In this document: piece by piece, positions 8,564-17,620 of the stretch | Layout of the letters: the number at the start of each line of letters is the position of its first letter | Position numbering within the stretch: position 1 is the stretch's first letter | Assembly (NCBI RefSeq): GCF_025517535.1 | Contig: NZ_JAOPKC010000005.1 | Span: forward strand, 95,261 to 159,260 | Source: Halapricum hydrolyticum | GTDB taxonomy: Archaea > Halobacteriota > Halobacteria > Halobacteriales > Haloarculaceae | DNA length: 64,000 nt | Direction: 5' to 3' | Notes under the pieces: generated by a model | Database searches by the model: none | Seen by the model: only the letters and a program-made list of their open reading frames with translations | What the model was told of the DNA's origin: nothing | Made by a program: the position numbers and the translations under genes

Positions 8564-9826
8564 GTGGCTAACCTGCTGGAAGTCGGCCTGATGTTCGCCT
8601 CGATCGCGGCCGCCGGCTGGGTGGCCGATCGGATCGGCCAGTCGGTTATCCCCTTCTACATTGTGATTGGGATGGTCGCGAGTGAGTTCGTCGTCGGTCG
8701 AGTCGAGTTGCCGGGCGCAGTCGCCGGGCTCGACATCCGGTTCGAGAGTCTCTACGTCGCCGAGTCGGAGTTCGTCGAACTCGGCGCGGAGCTGGGGATT
8801 GTCTTCCTGCTGTTTTTCCTGGGACTGGAGTTCAACCTCGATCGCCTGCTGGCCCGCCGCAATCAGATCGGCTCCGCCGGAACCATCGACTTCCTGATCA
8901 ACTTCCCCGCCGGGTTCGCACTGGGGTGGCTCTTTTTCGGGTCGGCCCTGCCGGCGTTTCTCGTCGCAGGGATCGTCTACATCTCATCCTCCGCGATCAT
9001 CACGAAGTCGCTGATCGATCTGGGCTGGATCGCCAACGACGAGGCCGAACCGGTCCTCGGGACGCTCGTCTACGAGGACCTGCTGATCGCGGTCTACCTG
9101 GCCGTCGCTGCCGCGCTCGTGCTCGGCGGCGGCAGCCCGGGACAGGCCGCACAGTCGATCGCGATCGCGATCGCGTTTCTCCTCGTGCTGGTGCTCGTCG
9201 TCCAGTTCGGGACGCCGGCGTTCGAGCGACTGTTCGCGACCGACACCCACGAGTTCGTAGTGCTCCGTGCCGTCGGGCTGGTCGTCCTGGTCGCGGGGAC
9301 GGCACTCGCAGTGGGCGTCAGCGAGGCGGTCGCGGCGTTTTTCGTCGGGATGGCCGTCTCCGCGACCGGCCACGTCTCGCAGGTGGAGAACCTGCTCGAA
9401 CCGCTCCGTGACGTCTTCGCCGCGGTGTTTTTCTTCTGGATCGGGCTGGTGACCGATCCCCTGGCCGTCGCCGGAGCTGTGGGTCTGATCGCGGTCGCCG
9501 TCCTGGCGACGACGCCTACGAAACTCCTCAGTGGCTATCTGGGCGGGCGCGCGTTCGACCTTGGGCCGCGTCGCTCCGCCCGGACTGCCCTCGCGATGAC
9601 TACGCGCGGGGAGTTCTCGCTCATCATCGCTACGCTCGCAGTGGCCGGCGGCACTGCCGGGACGATTCCGGACTCCGTCGCCGACCAGATCAGCGCGTTC
9701 GCCGTGGGATACGTGCTGGTCATGGCCGTCGTCGGGACGACGCTCATGCAGTACTCCGGTCCCTTCGAATCAGCAGTCCAGAAGCGGTTCAGCGTGGCCG
9801 ACGCAGCGACCGACGAGACGGCCTAA
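8564..9826 (+). CDS. CPA2-family cation/proton antiporter, KhtU/KefB-like
   Basis: A 420-residue integral membrane protein with about twelve hydrophobic segments and the Na+/H+ exchanger fold. Visible family motifs include FLLFFLGLEFNLD, the discontinuous-helix region GIVYISSSAIITKSL with YEDLLIAVY after it (the Asp of the ion site), and VSEAVAAFFVGMAVS. It lacks a C-terminal RCK domain, which is supplied by the preceding gene. The start is a GTG supported by a Shine-Dalgarno-like GGAGTGAT 6 bases upstream. K+/H+ or Na+/H+ exchange is likely; the direction and ion are inferred only from family. Confidence 0.9.
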   Translation: MANLLEVGLMFASIAAAGWVADRIGQSVIPFYIVIGMVASEFVVGRVELPGAVAGLDIRFESLYVAESEFVELGAELGIVFLLFFLGLEFNLDRLLARRNQIGSAGTIDFLINFPAGFALGWLFFGSALPAFLVAGIVYISSSAIITKSLIDLGWIANDEAEPVLGTLVYEDLLIAVYLAVAAALVLGGGSPGQAAQSIAIAIAFLLVLVLVVQFGTPAFERLFATDTHEFVVLRAVGLVVLVAGTALAVGVSEAVAAFFVGMAVSATGHVSQVENLLEPLRDVFAAVFFFWIGLVTDPLAVAGAVGLIAVAVLATTPTKLLSGYLGGRAFDLGPRRSARTALAMTTRGEFSLIIATLAVAGGTAGTIPDSVADQISAFAVGYVLVMAVVGTTLMQYSGPFESAVQKRFSVADAATDETA

Positions 9827-10368
9827 CCCTCTCGATCGAACGGTTCGGCACACCACGGACAGAAGTCCAGTTCCGGGTCGTCGACGTCGCGGCCACAGGA
9901 CGGACAGCGGCGCGGTGCGGCCACCTCGGCCGGTTCGGTCGCCTGGTCGCCGTCTGACTGCCCCGCCATCTGCAATTCGTCCGGCAGGTCGAGGCCCTCC
10001 GGGAGTCTCGTTCCCTGTCTGTCGCCGGTCGAGACCGTCGCCCGCTGTCGGCGCGACTGTCTCGCGTTCAGTCGTCGGGCCAGCACGTACGCATCGCCCA
10101 TACAGAGGACGGTCAGCGCCAGCATCGCGACCATCCCGTAGGTCGGCACCGCCTGACTCGCCTCTATGATCGCCGAGACGCTCAGCGTCTCCGGGGTCGC
10201 GTCCGCCGGGACGAACACGTATGACGCCGCGAAGACGAGCGCGAGCCACAGCAGGGCGCGAAACCACTCCCGGAGATACAGATGCCCGATCCCCGGATAC
10301 AGAAGCGAGAGGACGGCCGCGAGCCAGGGCCGCTTTCGTGATCGTGCCACGGATACACTGTAGTTCAA
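9823..10368 (-). CDS. Zinc-ribbon membrane protein of unknown function
   Basis: A protein of up to 181 residues with an N-terminal hydrophobic hairpin (AAVLSLLYPGIGHLYLREW, reminiscent of TM2-type domains, then ALLWLALVFAASYVF), a further membrane segment near residue 80, a polar linker and a C-terminal zinc ribbon with two CxxC pairs (CPSCGRDV, CPWCAEPF). The longest start is a TTG overlapping the aroD stop by four bases, which suggests translational coupling; a GTG five codons later (10353) is an alternative. It converges on the antiporter gene with a four-base stop overlap. No function can be assigned. Confidence 0.75.
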   Translation of the reverse strand: MNYSVSVARSRKRPWLAAVLSLLYPGIGHLYLREWFRALLWLALVFAASYVFVPADATPETLSVSAIIEASQAVPTYGMVAMLALTVLCMGDAYVLARRLNARQSRRQRATVSTGDRQGTRLPEGLDLPDELQMAGQSDGDQATEPAEVAAPRRCPSCGRDVDDPELDFCPWCAEPFDREG

Positions 10369-11069
10369 CGCCCAGGAGTGTTAACACTGTTTCCTTCGCC
10401 GGCGAGCGTCTCGACCAGCCCCCGGAGCGTCGCCAGGTCGTACTGCCCCGGCGCGGTCGCCTCGGCCGGATCGACCGGCGCGTAGCCGATCCGCGAGCCG
10501 TACAGCGGCGCGACCGCCCGGGAATGCCGTCCCGGCTCGCCCATCGCCATCGTCGCGACGCGGTCCCCCTCGGCCGTCGCGGCCCGCGTCGCGACCAGCA
10601 AGTCGAGTACGTCGGCACGCGCCTGTGCGGTCACGGCGAGCTTGCCGACGTCGCCGTATCCACAGGCCTCACGAAGCGTCTCCTGGAGGTCGGTCATGCC
10701 TGGCGTGTCCTCGAAGTCGTGGCTCGACACCACCACGTCCGCACCGTGCTCGCGGGCGTGCTCGACCACGCGCTGGCCGTCCCCCGAGCGCATCGTTTCG
10801 AGTTCGACGTCGACCGCCTCGACGGCGTCGTGTTCGACAGCCGCTGCGAGCGCGTCCAGTCGATTCCGGTCGTCGGACGCTTCGCCGCCCTCCCAGGCGG
10901 CCCGGTTGGTCGCCAGGATCGGGAGATCGCCGTCGTAGCTCGCCAGCGCGTCGAGCGGAGCGTCGGCCAGATCCATCCGGAACTCGAGGCAGTCGGCGTG
11001 CTCGCGTGCGTCGGACTCGTCGGCGAGATCCGCCGTCGAGGCCGCCAGCACGAACGAATCGAAGTCCAT
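10365..11069 (-). CDS. aroD: 3-dehydroquinate dehydratase, type I
   Basis: A 234-residue type I DHQ dehydratase. The ECR-like EFRMDLAD strand, the catalytic His region VVVSSHDFEDTPG, the Schiff-base lysine in GDVGKLAVTAQ and the C-terminal SRAVAPLYGSRIGYAP loop are all present. It performs the third step after ADH synthase and DHQ synthase II, both within 6 kb, completing the upper part of an archaeal shikimate pathway. It is on the opposite strand from those two and co-transcribed with the zinc-ribbon membrane gene downstream. Confidence 0.95.
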   Translation of the reverse strand: MDFDSFVLAASTADLADESDAREHADCLEFRMDLADAPLDALASYDGDLPILATNRAAWEGGEASDDRNRLDALAAAVEHDAVEAVDVELETMRSGDGQRVVEHAREHGADVVVSSHDFEDTPGMTDLQETLREACGYGDVGKLAVTAQARADVLDLLVATRAATAEGDRVATMAMGEPGRHSRAVAPLYGSRIGYAPVDPAEATAPGQYDLATLRGLVETLAGEGNSVNTPGR

Positions 11070-11164
11070 GGGGTCGCTTGGAGAACGATCGCCAAAAGTC
11101 CCGCGTCCCGAGGACGCTCCGACCCGGGGAACTATGCCGACGGCCGACGAACCGGCGTCAGTCG

Positions 11165-12478
11165 ATGACCGACCGCTGGCTGTATCCGTGGGGACTCGGA
11201 TCCGTCGCCTTCGGCGGTGCCTCGCTTCTGGTGCCGCTGTATGCCGTCCAACTCGGCGCGTCGGCGTTCCAGCTCGGCCTGCTGGCGTCTGCCGCCGCGG
11301 TCGCGGGCGCGCCCGGTGCGATCGTTTTTGGCCGACTCGCCGATCACGTTTCGTTCCGTCGACCGCTCGTGATCGGGACGCTGGCGACCGTGGCCGCGTG
11401 TCTCGCCGTGATCCCGTTTGTCTCTGCGGTCACGGTTGTCATCGCCGCAAACGCCGTGCTCTGGCTGGTCATCGCGGCAGTCGCACCAGTCGTGACGATG
11501 ATCGTCGTCGACGCCGCGCCGGAATCTACCTGGGCCGAGCGTATCGGCCGACTCAACACGTTCCAGGGGTACGGGTGGGCTGGCGGGCTACTGATCGGGG
11601 CCGTCTGGCCGCTTGCAGTCGGTCGGTTCGTCGGCGCCGGGACGGCCACTCGAACGCTGTTCTGGGCGTTCGCTGCCTGCGGTGTGTTCAGTGCTGCGGG
11701 GACAGCCTGGGCGCTTCCGAAGCCGGACGAGCACGTCACGAACCCGCGCCGGCTCCGACGGATCAGTCGTATACTCGCCACGTCCTCCCGGAGTATCCGG
11801 GGGACGACCGTCGTCTTTTCGCCGAATCGCATCTACTGGTCGACGCGCGCGCTCCGCCCGGGACAACTCCGCGGGCGGGCCAACCCCGCCCTGGTGACCT
11901 ACCTCGTGGCCGTCTGTCTGTTTCTGTCGGGCTCGGCGGCGTTCTGGGCACCGCTTCCCCTCGCGCTCACGGACGCCGGAATCGGCTCTGGCACCGTCTT
12001 CGCGCTCTACTTGCTCGCGAGTCTCGGTTCGGCAGCGCTGTACGGACCCGCCGGCCGGCTCGCGTCTCGATACGACCTCCGCCGGCTCCAGGCGGGTGCG
12101 CTCGCCGTTCGGGGGATCTCGTTGCCGGTCGTCGCACTGGCGGCCGGTATCGGTGCCGTCTCGCTCCGATTCGGCTTCGTTGGCCTCTGGCTTTTGATCG
12201 TCGGCGCTACCTGGGGCGTCATGGCCGTCGTCGGGACGGCGATCGTGACGCGCCTCGCACCGCCGGGAATTCGGGGCGAGGTACTCGGTATCCACGCCGC
12301 CCTCGGGGCCGCCGCGGGCGGCGTCGGCGGGATCCTCGGCGGCTGGGTCGCGACGATCGGCTATCTCGCCGCCTTCGCGCTCGCTGGCGCGCTCGTGCTG
12401 CTCGGCGCGGCGCTGGTGATCTCGCTGCGGATCGTCTCGGGTCACTCGCTCTCAGAAGAGAGCCCCTCCCGGCCCTGA
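11165..12478 (+). CDS. Major facilitator superfamily transporter
   Basis: A 437-residue membrane protein with about twelve hydrophobic helices in two bundles. The loop between helices 2 and 3 carries the MFS signature as GRLADHVSFRRPLV, and a similar, weaker motif (GRLASRYDLRRLQ) recurs in the second half. A basic cytoplasmic loop (about 185-235) separates the halves. Substrate cannot be inferred. Start ATG at 11165 leaves a short N-terminus before helix 1. It is divergent from aroD and converges on the ETF genes with a gap of eight bases. Confidence 0.88.
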   Translation: MTDRWLYPWGLGSVAFGGASLLVPLYAVQLGASAFQLGLLASAAAVAGAPGAIVFGRLADHVSFRRPLVIGTLATVAACLAVIPFVSAVTVVIAANAVLWLVIAAVAPVVTMIVVDAAPESTWAERIGRLNTFQGYGWAGGLLIGAVWPLAVGRFVGAGTATRTLFWAFAACGVFSAAGTAWALPKPDEHVTNPRRLRRISRILATSSRSIRGTTVVFSPNRIYWSTRALRPGQLRGRANPALVTYLVAVCLFLSGSAAFWAPLPLALTDAGIGSGTVFALYLLASLGSAALYGPAGRLASRYDLRRLQAGALAVRGISLPVVALAAGIGAVSLRFGFVGLWLLIVGATWGVMAVVGTAIVTRLAPPGIRGEVLGIHAALGAAAGGVGGILGGWVATIGYLAAFALAGALVLLGAALVISLRIVSGHSLSEESPSRP

Positions 12479-12486
12479 TCGACTGG

Positions 12487-13437
12487 CTACGATCGCGTGA
12501 GCTGTTCGGTCAGCGCCGGGACGACCTCGAAAAGATCGTCGACGACGCCGTAATCGGCGACCTCGAAGATCGGTGCGTTCGGATCGTCATTGATCGCGAT
12601 GAACGTCTCCGCGCGCACGCCAGAGACGTGCTGGACCGTCCCGGAGATCCCGACGGCGATGTACAGCTCCGGGGAGACAGTCTTGCCGCTCTGGCCGACC
12701 TGCCGATCGGCGGGTAGCCACCCGTTGTCGATGACCGGCCGCGAGGCCGCGAGCGTCGCGTCCAGCGCATCGGCGAGGTCGCGGACGATCTCGAGGTTGT
12801 CTTCGGACTCGATGCCGCGACCGACAGCGACCAGCACGTCGGCCTCGGCGATGTCGACCTCGCCGCCGATCTCCTGGAATCCGGTCACCGTCGAGCGGAC
12901 GGCTGACTCGTCGATCCTGGCGTCGAAGGCCGATATTTCGGCGTCGCCGGTCCCGCCGGCTCGCGGCCACGATCCGGGGCGGATCGTCACGGCTGCCTGT
13001 TGTGTGTCGATGTCGAGTGTCGTTTCGACTTTCCCTCCGTACAGTTCGCGCGTGACCGTCAGGTGCTCGTCGTAGGAGAGCTCAGTCGCGTCGGTCACGA
13101 TCGGGATGTCGAGCCGTTCGGCGACTGCCGGGAGGTAATCCAGTCCGTTGACCGTGTTCGGGGCGAGCACCACCGTTGGTTCCACCGCCTCGACGAGCTG
13201 GGTGACGGCCTGCGTGTAGACGTCGTGGTTGAACTCCTCGCCGTAGGCGACTGTGTGCACGACGTCGACGTCCTCGCGGTTCAGCCGTTCGGTGTAACGC
13301 TCGATGTCGCCGCTAACGACGCCGACGTGCAGTCCCCCATCGGTGGCGTCGGCGAGTTTGCGACTTGCCGCGAGCAGTTCCAGACTCACCTCACGCAACT
13401 CCCCGCGGCGGTGTTCGGCGATCGCCAGCACCGTCAT
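12487..13437 (-). CDS. etfA: Electron transfer flavoprotein, alpha subunit
   Basis: A 316-residue ETF alpha. The C-terminal FAD domain is recognisable from AVGRGI, the ASRPVIDNGWLP stretch, the VGQSGKTVSPELYIAVGISG segment and SGVRAETFIAINDDPNAPIF, the classic ETF-alpha signature. It overlaps the etfB stop by four bases (same operon, etfB first). It pairs with ETF beta to shuttle electrons from acyl-CoA and other dehydrogenases to an ETF:quinone oxidoreductase; no fixC/fixX-like gene is adjacent, so a bifurcating role is not indicated by context. Confidence 0.95.
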   Translation of the reverse strand: MTVLAIAEHRRGELREVSLELLAASRKLADATDGGLHVGVVSGDIERYTERLNREDVDVVHTVAYGEEFNHDVYTQAVTQLVEAVEPTVVLAPNTVNGLDYLPAVAERLDIPIVTDATELSYDEHLTVTRELYGGKVETTLDIDTQQAAVTIRPGSWPRAGGTGDAEISAFDARIDESAVRSTVTGFQEIGGEVDIAEADVLVAVGRGIESEDNLEIVRDLADALDATLAASRPVIDNGWLPADRQVGQSGKTVSPELYIAVGISGTVQHVSGVRAETFIAINDDPNAPIFEVADYGVVDDLFEVVPALTEQLTRS

Positions 13438-14213
13438 CGTATCACCCCCGTCTCCTCGATGACGGCTGCGAGTTCGGTGGCCGTCTCTTCGGGGCTGCCC
13501 TCGTAGATCGTCGCCTCCCCTTCGCTTTCCGGCTCGTAGAGGTCGGTCTGTTCGATCGGCGACGCAATCGCGTCTACATCGAGATCCAGATCGGCGAGCG
13601 ACCGGGTATCGATCTCAGCCTGCTGGGCCCGCGTGATGTCGCGCAGGCTGGCATGCCGTGGCTGGTTGATCCCGGTCTGAATCGACAGCACGGCCGGCCG
13701 CTCGACGTCAGTCAGTTCTTCGAGATTCCCCTCCAGTTCGCGATGGACGTGTGCGACCTCATCGATCTGGAGATCGTTGACGACGGTGCCCCACGCCCAC
13801 CCGAGCGTCGACGCGAGCGCGACCGGCGTCGCACCGAAGACGTCGTCTCCGGACTGGACGCCCGTGAACACGAGATCCGGCTGCTCCGCGTCGACGACTG
13901 CCCCGAGAACGGTCGCTTTCGTCAGGGGATCGAGGATGTCCAGCGCCGCCAGTTCCTCGTCCCAGACTCGGATCGCGCGATCCGCGCCTTTCGCCAGTGC
14001 CTGCCTGACCGTCCCCTCGACACCCTCGGGACCGATCGTGGCCGTGACGACTTCCCCGCCCCCGTCTTCGGCAATCTGAACGGCTTCTTCGAGCGCGTAG
14101 GCGTCCCACTCGTTGAGGTCCGTCGAGAGGTATCGACTGTCGATCTCGAGCCCGTCGATCTCGAATACGGTATCGACCGACTCCGTCTCCGTAATCGTGA
14201 CGAGGATCTTCAT
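13434..14213 (-). CDS. etfB: Electron transfer flavoprotein, beta subunit
   Basis: A 259-residue ETF beta beginning MKILVTITETESVD, with ALEEAVQIAE, TATIGPEGVEGTVRQALAKGADRAIRV and the DLVFTGVQSGDDVFGATPVALA signature. The nucleotide-binding beta subunit is followed immediately by alpha with a four-base overlap. The promoter lies in the short gap to the convergently preceding 14304 gene; no unusual features were noted. Confidence 0.95.
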   Translation of the reverse strand: MKILVTITETESVDTVFEIDGLEIDSRYLSTDLNEWDAYALEEAVQIAEDGGGEVVTATIGPEGVEGTVRQALAKGADRAIRVWDEELAALDILDPLTKATVLGAVVDAEQPDLVFTGVQSGDDVFGATPVALASTLGWAWGTVVNDLQIDEVAHVHRELEGNLEELTDVERPAVLSIQTGINQPRHASLRDITRAQQAEIDTRSLADLDLDVDAIASPIEQTDLYEPESEGEATIYEGSPEETATELAAVIEETGVIR

Positions 14214-14303
14214 CGGGCGTGGGTGACGGCTGGAAGAGGGTAAACGTTTCCGACAGTGCGCCCGGGTGCCGGAGCTGCTGGTGACTCTGACGGCGGCTAC
14301 GAG

Positions 14304-15593
14304 CTATTGATCGGGCTCTTCGTCTGGGAACGAGATGAGGTTTTCACGGCCGATACGGAGTTTTTCGACCAGACCCTCTTCGGCCATCGAGGAGAGCAGC
14401 TGTGAGACTTTTGCGCTCGACCAGCCTGTCTCCTCGACGATGCGTGCCTGTTTCATCCGTCCACCGTTTTCGGTCAGCAACCGCTCGACGCGCTCTTCGT
14501 CGCTCAACAGTTCCTCGTCGATCTCGTCCTGTTCGTCGGTCTCCTCGCCTTCGGTCGCCGCTTGCTCGCCTGCGACCATCGCTTCACGACCGCTTTCGGC
14601 CGTCTCTTCGCTGCCTTCGCTCGTCGCTTCTCGCTCGCCTTCGACCGCCGATGCTCGATCGCCGATTTCACTCTCGTCTGTCGGAGCTGTGGCGTCAGTT
14701 CGTGACGTTCCGGCTGCTGCCGACGCACTCGAGCTGGAACCGGCTGTCGGCTGCTGTCCGGGTAACTTCCCGACGCGAGCCGCGTACCCGAGCACCACAA
14801 GGATACTGAGCAGTGCGATGACGCCGACGAGCAGCCCGACCAGCCCGTCCGTCCGCTCGGCCAGGGGCGTCGTCGCGTTCCCCGGTTCGGTCGTCGGTGG
14901 GGCCGTCGAGATGGGATCGAAGACGGCGTACGGACGATTCGGGCCGAACGTGTGTGGACCCTCCCAGCGGAGCTGTCGGTTCTGGACGTTCGTGCTGGCA
15001 CTGTAGAACTGATAGCTCGGCGGGCGCGTGATGATCAGCGTCTCCTGTTCGGAGAGGCCGGGAAACCAGCGTGGCTCCGTCTGAAAGGCGTCGTCGACGT
15101 GGATCCGACCGCTCTCCTCGTGACTGAAGTTCGTCCACGTGAACGACAGCAGCAGCGCGCCGCCGTCAGTACCGGTCCGCGTATCGCGACTCACGTCGGA
15201 GATATCCATCTGACGGCCGGTCGTCTCGGCGACGAGCTCGCTCGCTCCCTCGAACGCGGCGACCGTCTGTCCGGAGTACTCTCCCTCGATGAACCGTTCC
15301 GCGACCGCCTCGAACCCTTCCCGATGCGAGTCGTTCTCGAAGCGGAAGGTCCGGTTGATCGTCCACCGTGCGTCGCCGTCAGACTGGACGTCGATTCGAT
15401 ACGTCGTCTCGATCTCGAACGACGAGTCCGGGAGGACGGATGCCCGGGCGTCGACAGTGTGGGAGTGAGACCCGACTGTGGACGGCTGATCCGGCAGTGT
15501 CCCGGTCGAGAGGGCATGCAGGGGTGCCACGCCGGCCACGAGGAGGACGCCAGCCAGCGCGACGGCGAAGGTAGCGCGGGACCACGCGGGCAT
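14304..15593 (-). CDS. Membrane-anchored winged-helix regulator with extracellular domain
   Basis: A 429-residue protein. It begins with a signal peptide or anchor (residues 5-28), followed by an extracellular beta-rich domain of about 200 residues, a transmembrane helix (about 245-268, LVGLLVGVIALLSILVVLGY), a long acidic linker rich in E, S and T, and a C-terminal winged helix (about 355-425: ERLLTENGGRMKQARIVEE, then GWSSAKVSQLLSSMAEEGLV). This arrangement recurs in haloarchaea and suggests that an outside signal controls a DNA-binding domain at the membrane. It is divergent from a secreted protein gene and a pilin-like gene, which are its likeliest targets. Ligand unknown. Confidence 0.78.
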   Translation of the reverse strand: MPAWSRATFAVALAGVLLVAGVAPLHALSTGTLPDQPSTVGSHSHTVDARASVLPDSSFEIETTYRIDVQSDGDARWTINRTFRFENDSHREGFEAVAERFIEGEYSGQTVAAFEGASELVAETTGRQMDISDVSRDTRTGTDGGALLLSFTWTNFSHEESGRIHVDDAFQTEPRWFPGLSEQETLIITRPPSYQFYSASTNVQNRQLRWEGPHTFGPNRPYAVFDPISTAPPTTEPGNATTPLAERTDGLVGLLVGVIALLSILVVLGYAARVGKLPGQQPTAGSSSSASAAAGTSRTDATAPTDESEIGDRASAVEGEREATSEGSEETAESGREAMVAGEQAATEGEETDEQDEIDEELLSDEERVERLLTENGGRMKQARIVEETGWSSAKVSQLLSSMAEEGLVEKLRIGRENLISFPDEEPDQ

Positions 15594-15823
15594 TGTGTAC
15601 TGGGGGATGCTTCCCGCTGGCGGAAAACCCTTTCTATCAGGAAACTACGGGGTAGCGTCGTTCATCCGGCGGTATAGGTCGCGAATACCTGATTTCCTGA
15701 GCGGGCCTCTCCCTGCTGGCTGTCCGTTTGTGACGATGTCCGGTCAGCTCCCGAAATCCGTTCGAAACCCCTCCGCTAGTAGATGGCTTTTTGCCCACAC
15801 CCTCCGTACGCCCCGACAGACAG

Positions 15824-17086
15824 ATGTCATCGCCCGTTGCTGGCCGCACAGCCCTCCTCGCCGTCGTGCTTCTTCTGGCCGGTGTCACCGCCGGCCTCGC
15901 TGGTTCCGCCAGTGGGCCCGCGGCGGACACGGGAGATTCCCGGACCTTGCAGGCGTCTCTGGGGCAGGCGAACGGAACGACGAACTACCTGCAGGTGCCC
16001 GACGAAGACCTCCAGCGGACGGGTCTCTATCGGGCGTCCGTCGACGTGACTGCCGCGACCCGGATCGACGGCGACCGGCTCGCACTCGAGCACGCGTTCG
16101 AATCGTTCCGGACGCGCTTTGAAAGAGCCGACACGGAGGCCGAGCGGACCGCTGCGGTCCGCGAACTCACTGAAACGTTAGACGACCACACGGCGACGCT
16201 CCGCCAGCGTCAGGAGCGCGCGATCGATCGATACAACGCCGGGGATCTCGGACCGAACGAGTTCATCGTGGTGCTGACCCGGGTCGACGCGACCGCCGAG
16301 GAGGTCCAGGACACCGCCGGGTCGGTTATTACCCTCGACGAGACGACGCTCGATTACACGCTCCCGCCCGAGTACGAAACGCAACTGCGCAACTACGAGG
16401 CGGACGTCCTCACCAGCAGGGGATTGATTCGCGAAGTCGAGTTCAGGCCCGCGATCGCCGGTAGCGGTCCGTCGCGACTCGTCTACGTCGAAACCGGGTC
16501 CGAGAGTGTCGTCGTCACGACCATCGTCAACGATCGATACGTCCGGGAAGGGTTCGACACCCGTGCGCTCGATCCTGACGGGACGCCGCAACTTCGGACG
16601 TTCCTCGACGCGCTCAATCGGGCTGAAGTGCTGTACCCGTGGGCGATGGCGCCGTCGTCACAGAAACAACCTCCGCGGGTCGAGACGCTCCGGAACGCGT
16701 CGATTTTCAGCGTCGACGTGTCGCACGTGCAGGGCGAACTGAGCCTGTATCTCGACGCGTCGACGACTGACGTGTTCAAAGAACAGCAGATACGTGATCT
16801 CACGACTGTGACACCCCCCAGAACGTATACGAACGGCTCCGGTGAGTTCGAACTGACAGTCAACGCGACCCACGACACCGGTCCGCTCGAAGTATCGATC
16901 GTCAGACGAACGACAGGCGGGGGTGCCAACGCCTCGGTCTCGATCGACGGCACGTCCGTCGGGACGACCGGCCCGGACGGTCGCCTGTGGACGCTCGACA
17001 CCCGGGGCACGACGTCGGTTCGGGTCACGACTGCGAACAATGCCACGTTCACCATCGAGGTTCCTCCCGGCGAAGGCTCCCGGTAG
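15824..17086 (+). CDS. Secreted or membrane-anchored protein of unknown function
   Basis: A 420-residue protein with an N-terminal signal segment (TALLAVVLLLAGVTAGLAG) starting ten residues after the ATG at 15824, an alpha-helical middle rich in E and R (about 85-150), a beta-rich domain, and a C-terminal Ig-like or carboxypeptidase-regulatory-like fold with repeated VSIDGTSVGTTGPDGRLW-type strands. There is no catalytic motif. The neighbouring gene downstream (72 bases) encodes a pilin-like protein and the divergent gene a membrane regulator, suggesting a surface module. An in-frame ATG at 15791 would place charged residues before the signal and is less likely. Confidence 0.7.
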   Translation: MSSPVAGRTALLAVVLLLAGVTAGLAGSASGPAADTGDSRTLQASLGQANGTTNYLQVPDEDLQRTGLYRASVDVTAATRIDGDRLALEHAFESFRTRFERADTEAERTAAVRELTETLDDHTATLRQRQERAIDRYNAGDLGPNEFIVVLTRVDATAEEVQDTAGSVITLDETTLDYTLPPEYETQLRNYEADVLTSRGLIREVEFRPAIAGSGPSRLVYVETGSESVVVTTIVNDRYVREGFDTRALDPDGTPQLRTFLDALNRAEVLYPWAMAPSSQKQPPRVETLRNASIFSVDVSHVQGELSLYLDASTTDVFKEQQIRDLTTVTPPRTYTNGSGEFELTVNATHDTGPLEVSIVRRTTGGGANASVSIDGTSVGTTGPDGRLWTLDTRGTTSVRVTTANNATFTIEVPPGEGSR

Positions 17087-17158
17087 CTGTCCGCAGCCGC
17101 GACGACCCGCGAGGAATACGTCCCCACATTCAAGTACGATACCGGCCCACCGGAGGGC

Positions 17159-17620
17159 GTGACACGCGCGCTCACGCCGGTCGTCGGTGTCGCGCTGCTC
17201 GTGGTCGTGACCGTCGCCCTGGCCGGGCTGGCGGGGGCAGTCGTCCTCGGATCCGAGCCTGCCGAGTCGACGCCACAGGCGCGACTCTCGGTCAGCGCCG
17301 ACGCCGGAGCCGACCGGATCGCCGTCACTCACGAAGGCGGAGCGACGCTCTCGACGGAGGCGCTGACCGTCCGAATCGAGATCGACGGGCAGCCGCTCAC
17401 CCACCAGCCGCCAGTGCCGTTTTTCGCCGCACGTGGGTTCGTCAGTGGTCCGACCGGCCCGTTCAATCCGGCCGCCGGGGAGACGTGGACGGCCGGCGAG
17501 ACCGCGACGCTAGAACTCGCCAGCACCAACGCGCCGCTGATCGATCCCGGCTCGACGGTCGCCGTGACGGTCGCGACCGACCGCGGCGTGACCGCGCGTC
17601 TGGAAACGAGCGCGTCCTGA
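17159..17620 (+). CDS. Type IV pilin N-terminal domain protein
   Basis: A 153-residue protein from a GTG start. The N-terminus RALTPVVGVALLVVVTVALAG has the haloarchaeal pilin/archaellin layout: a basic residue, a short conserved TPV(V/I)G and a long hydrophobic helix, which would be processed by the PibD prepilin peptidase. The rest is a beta-rich domain with no cysteines. It follows the secreted protein gene by 72 bases. It may be an adhesive pilin subunit or a pseudopilin-like surface protein. The 3' end overlaps the nominal end of the convergent 18034 gene. Confidence 0.78.
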   Translation: MTRALTPVVGVALLVVVTVALAGLAGAVVLGSEPAESTPQARLSVSADAGADRIAVTHEGGATLSTEALTVRIEIDGQPLTHQPPVPFFAARGFVSGPTGPFNPAAGETWTAGETATLELASTNAPLIDPGSTVAVTVATDRGVTARLETSAS

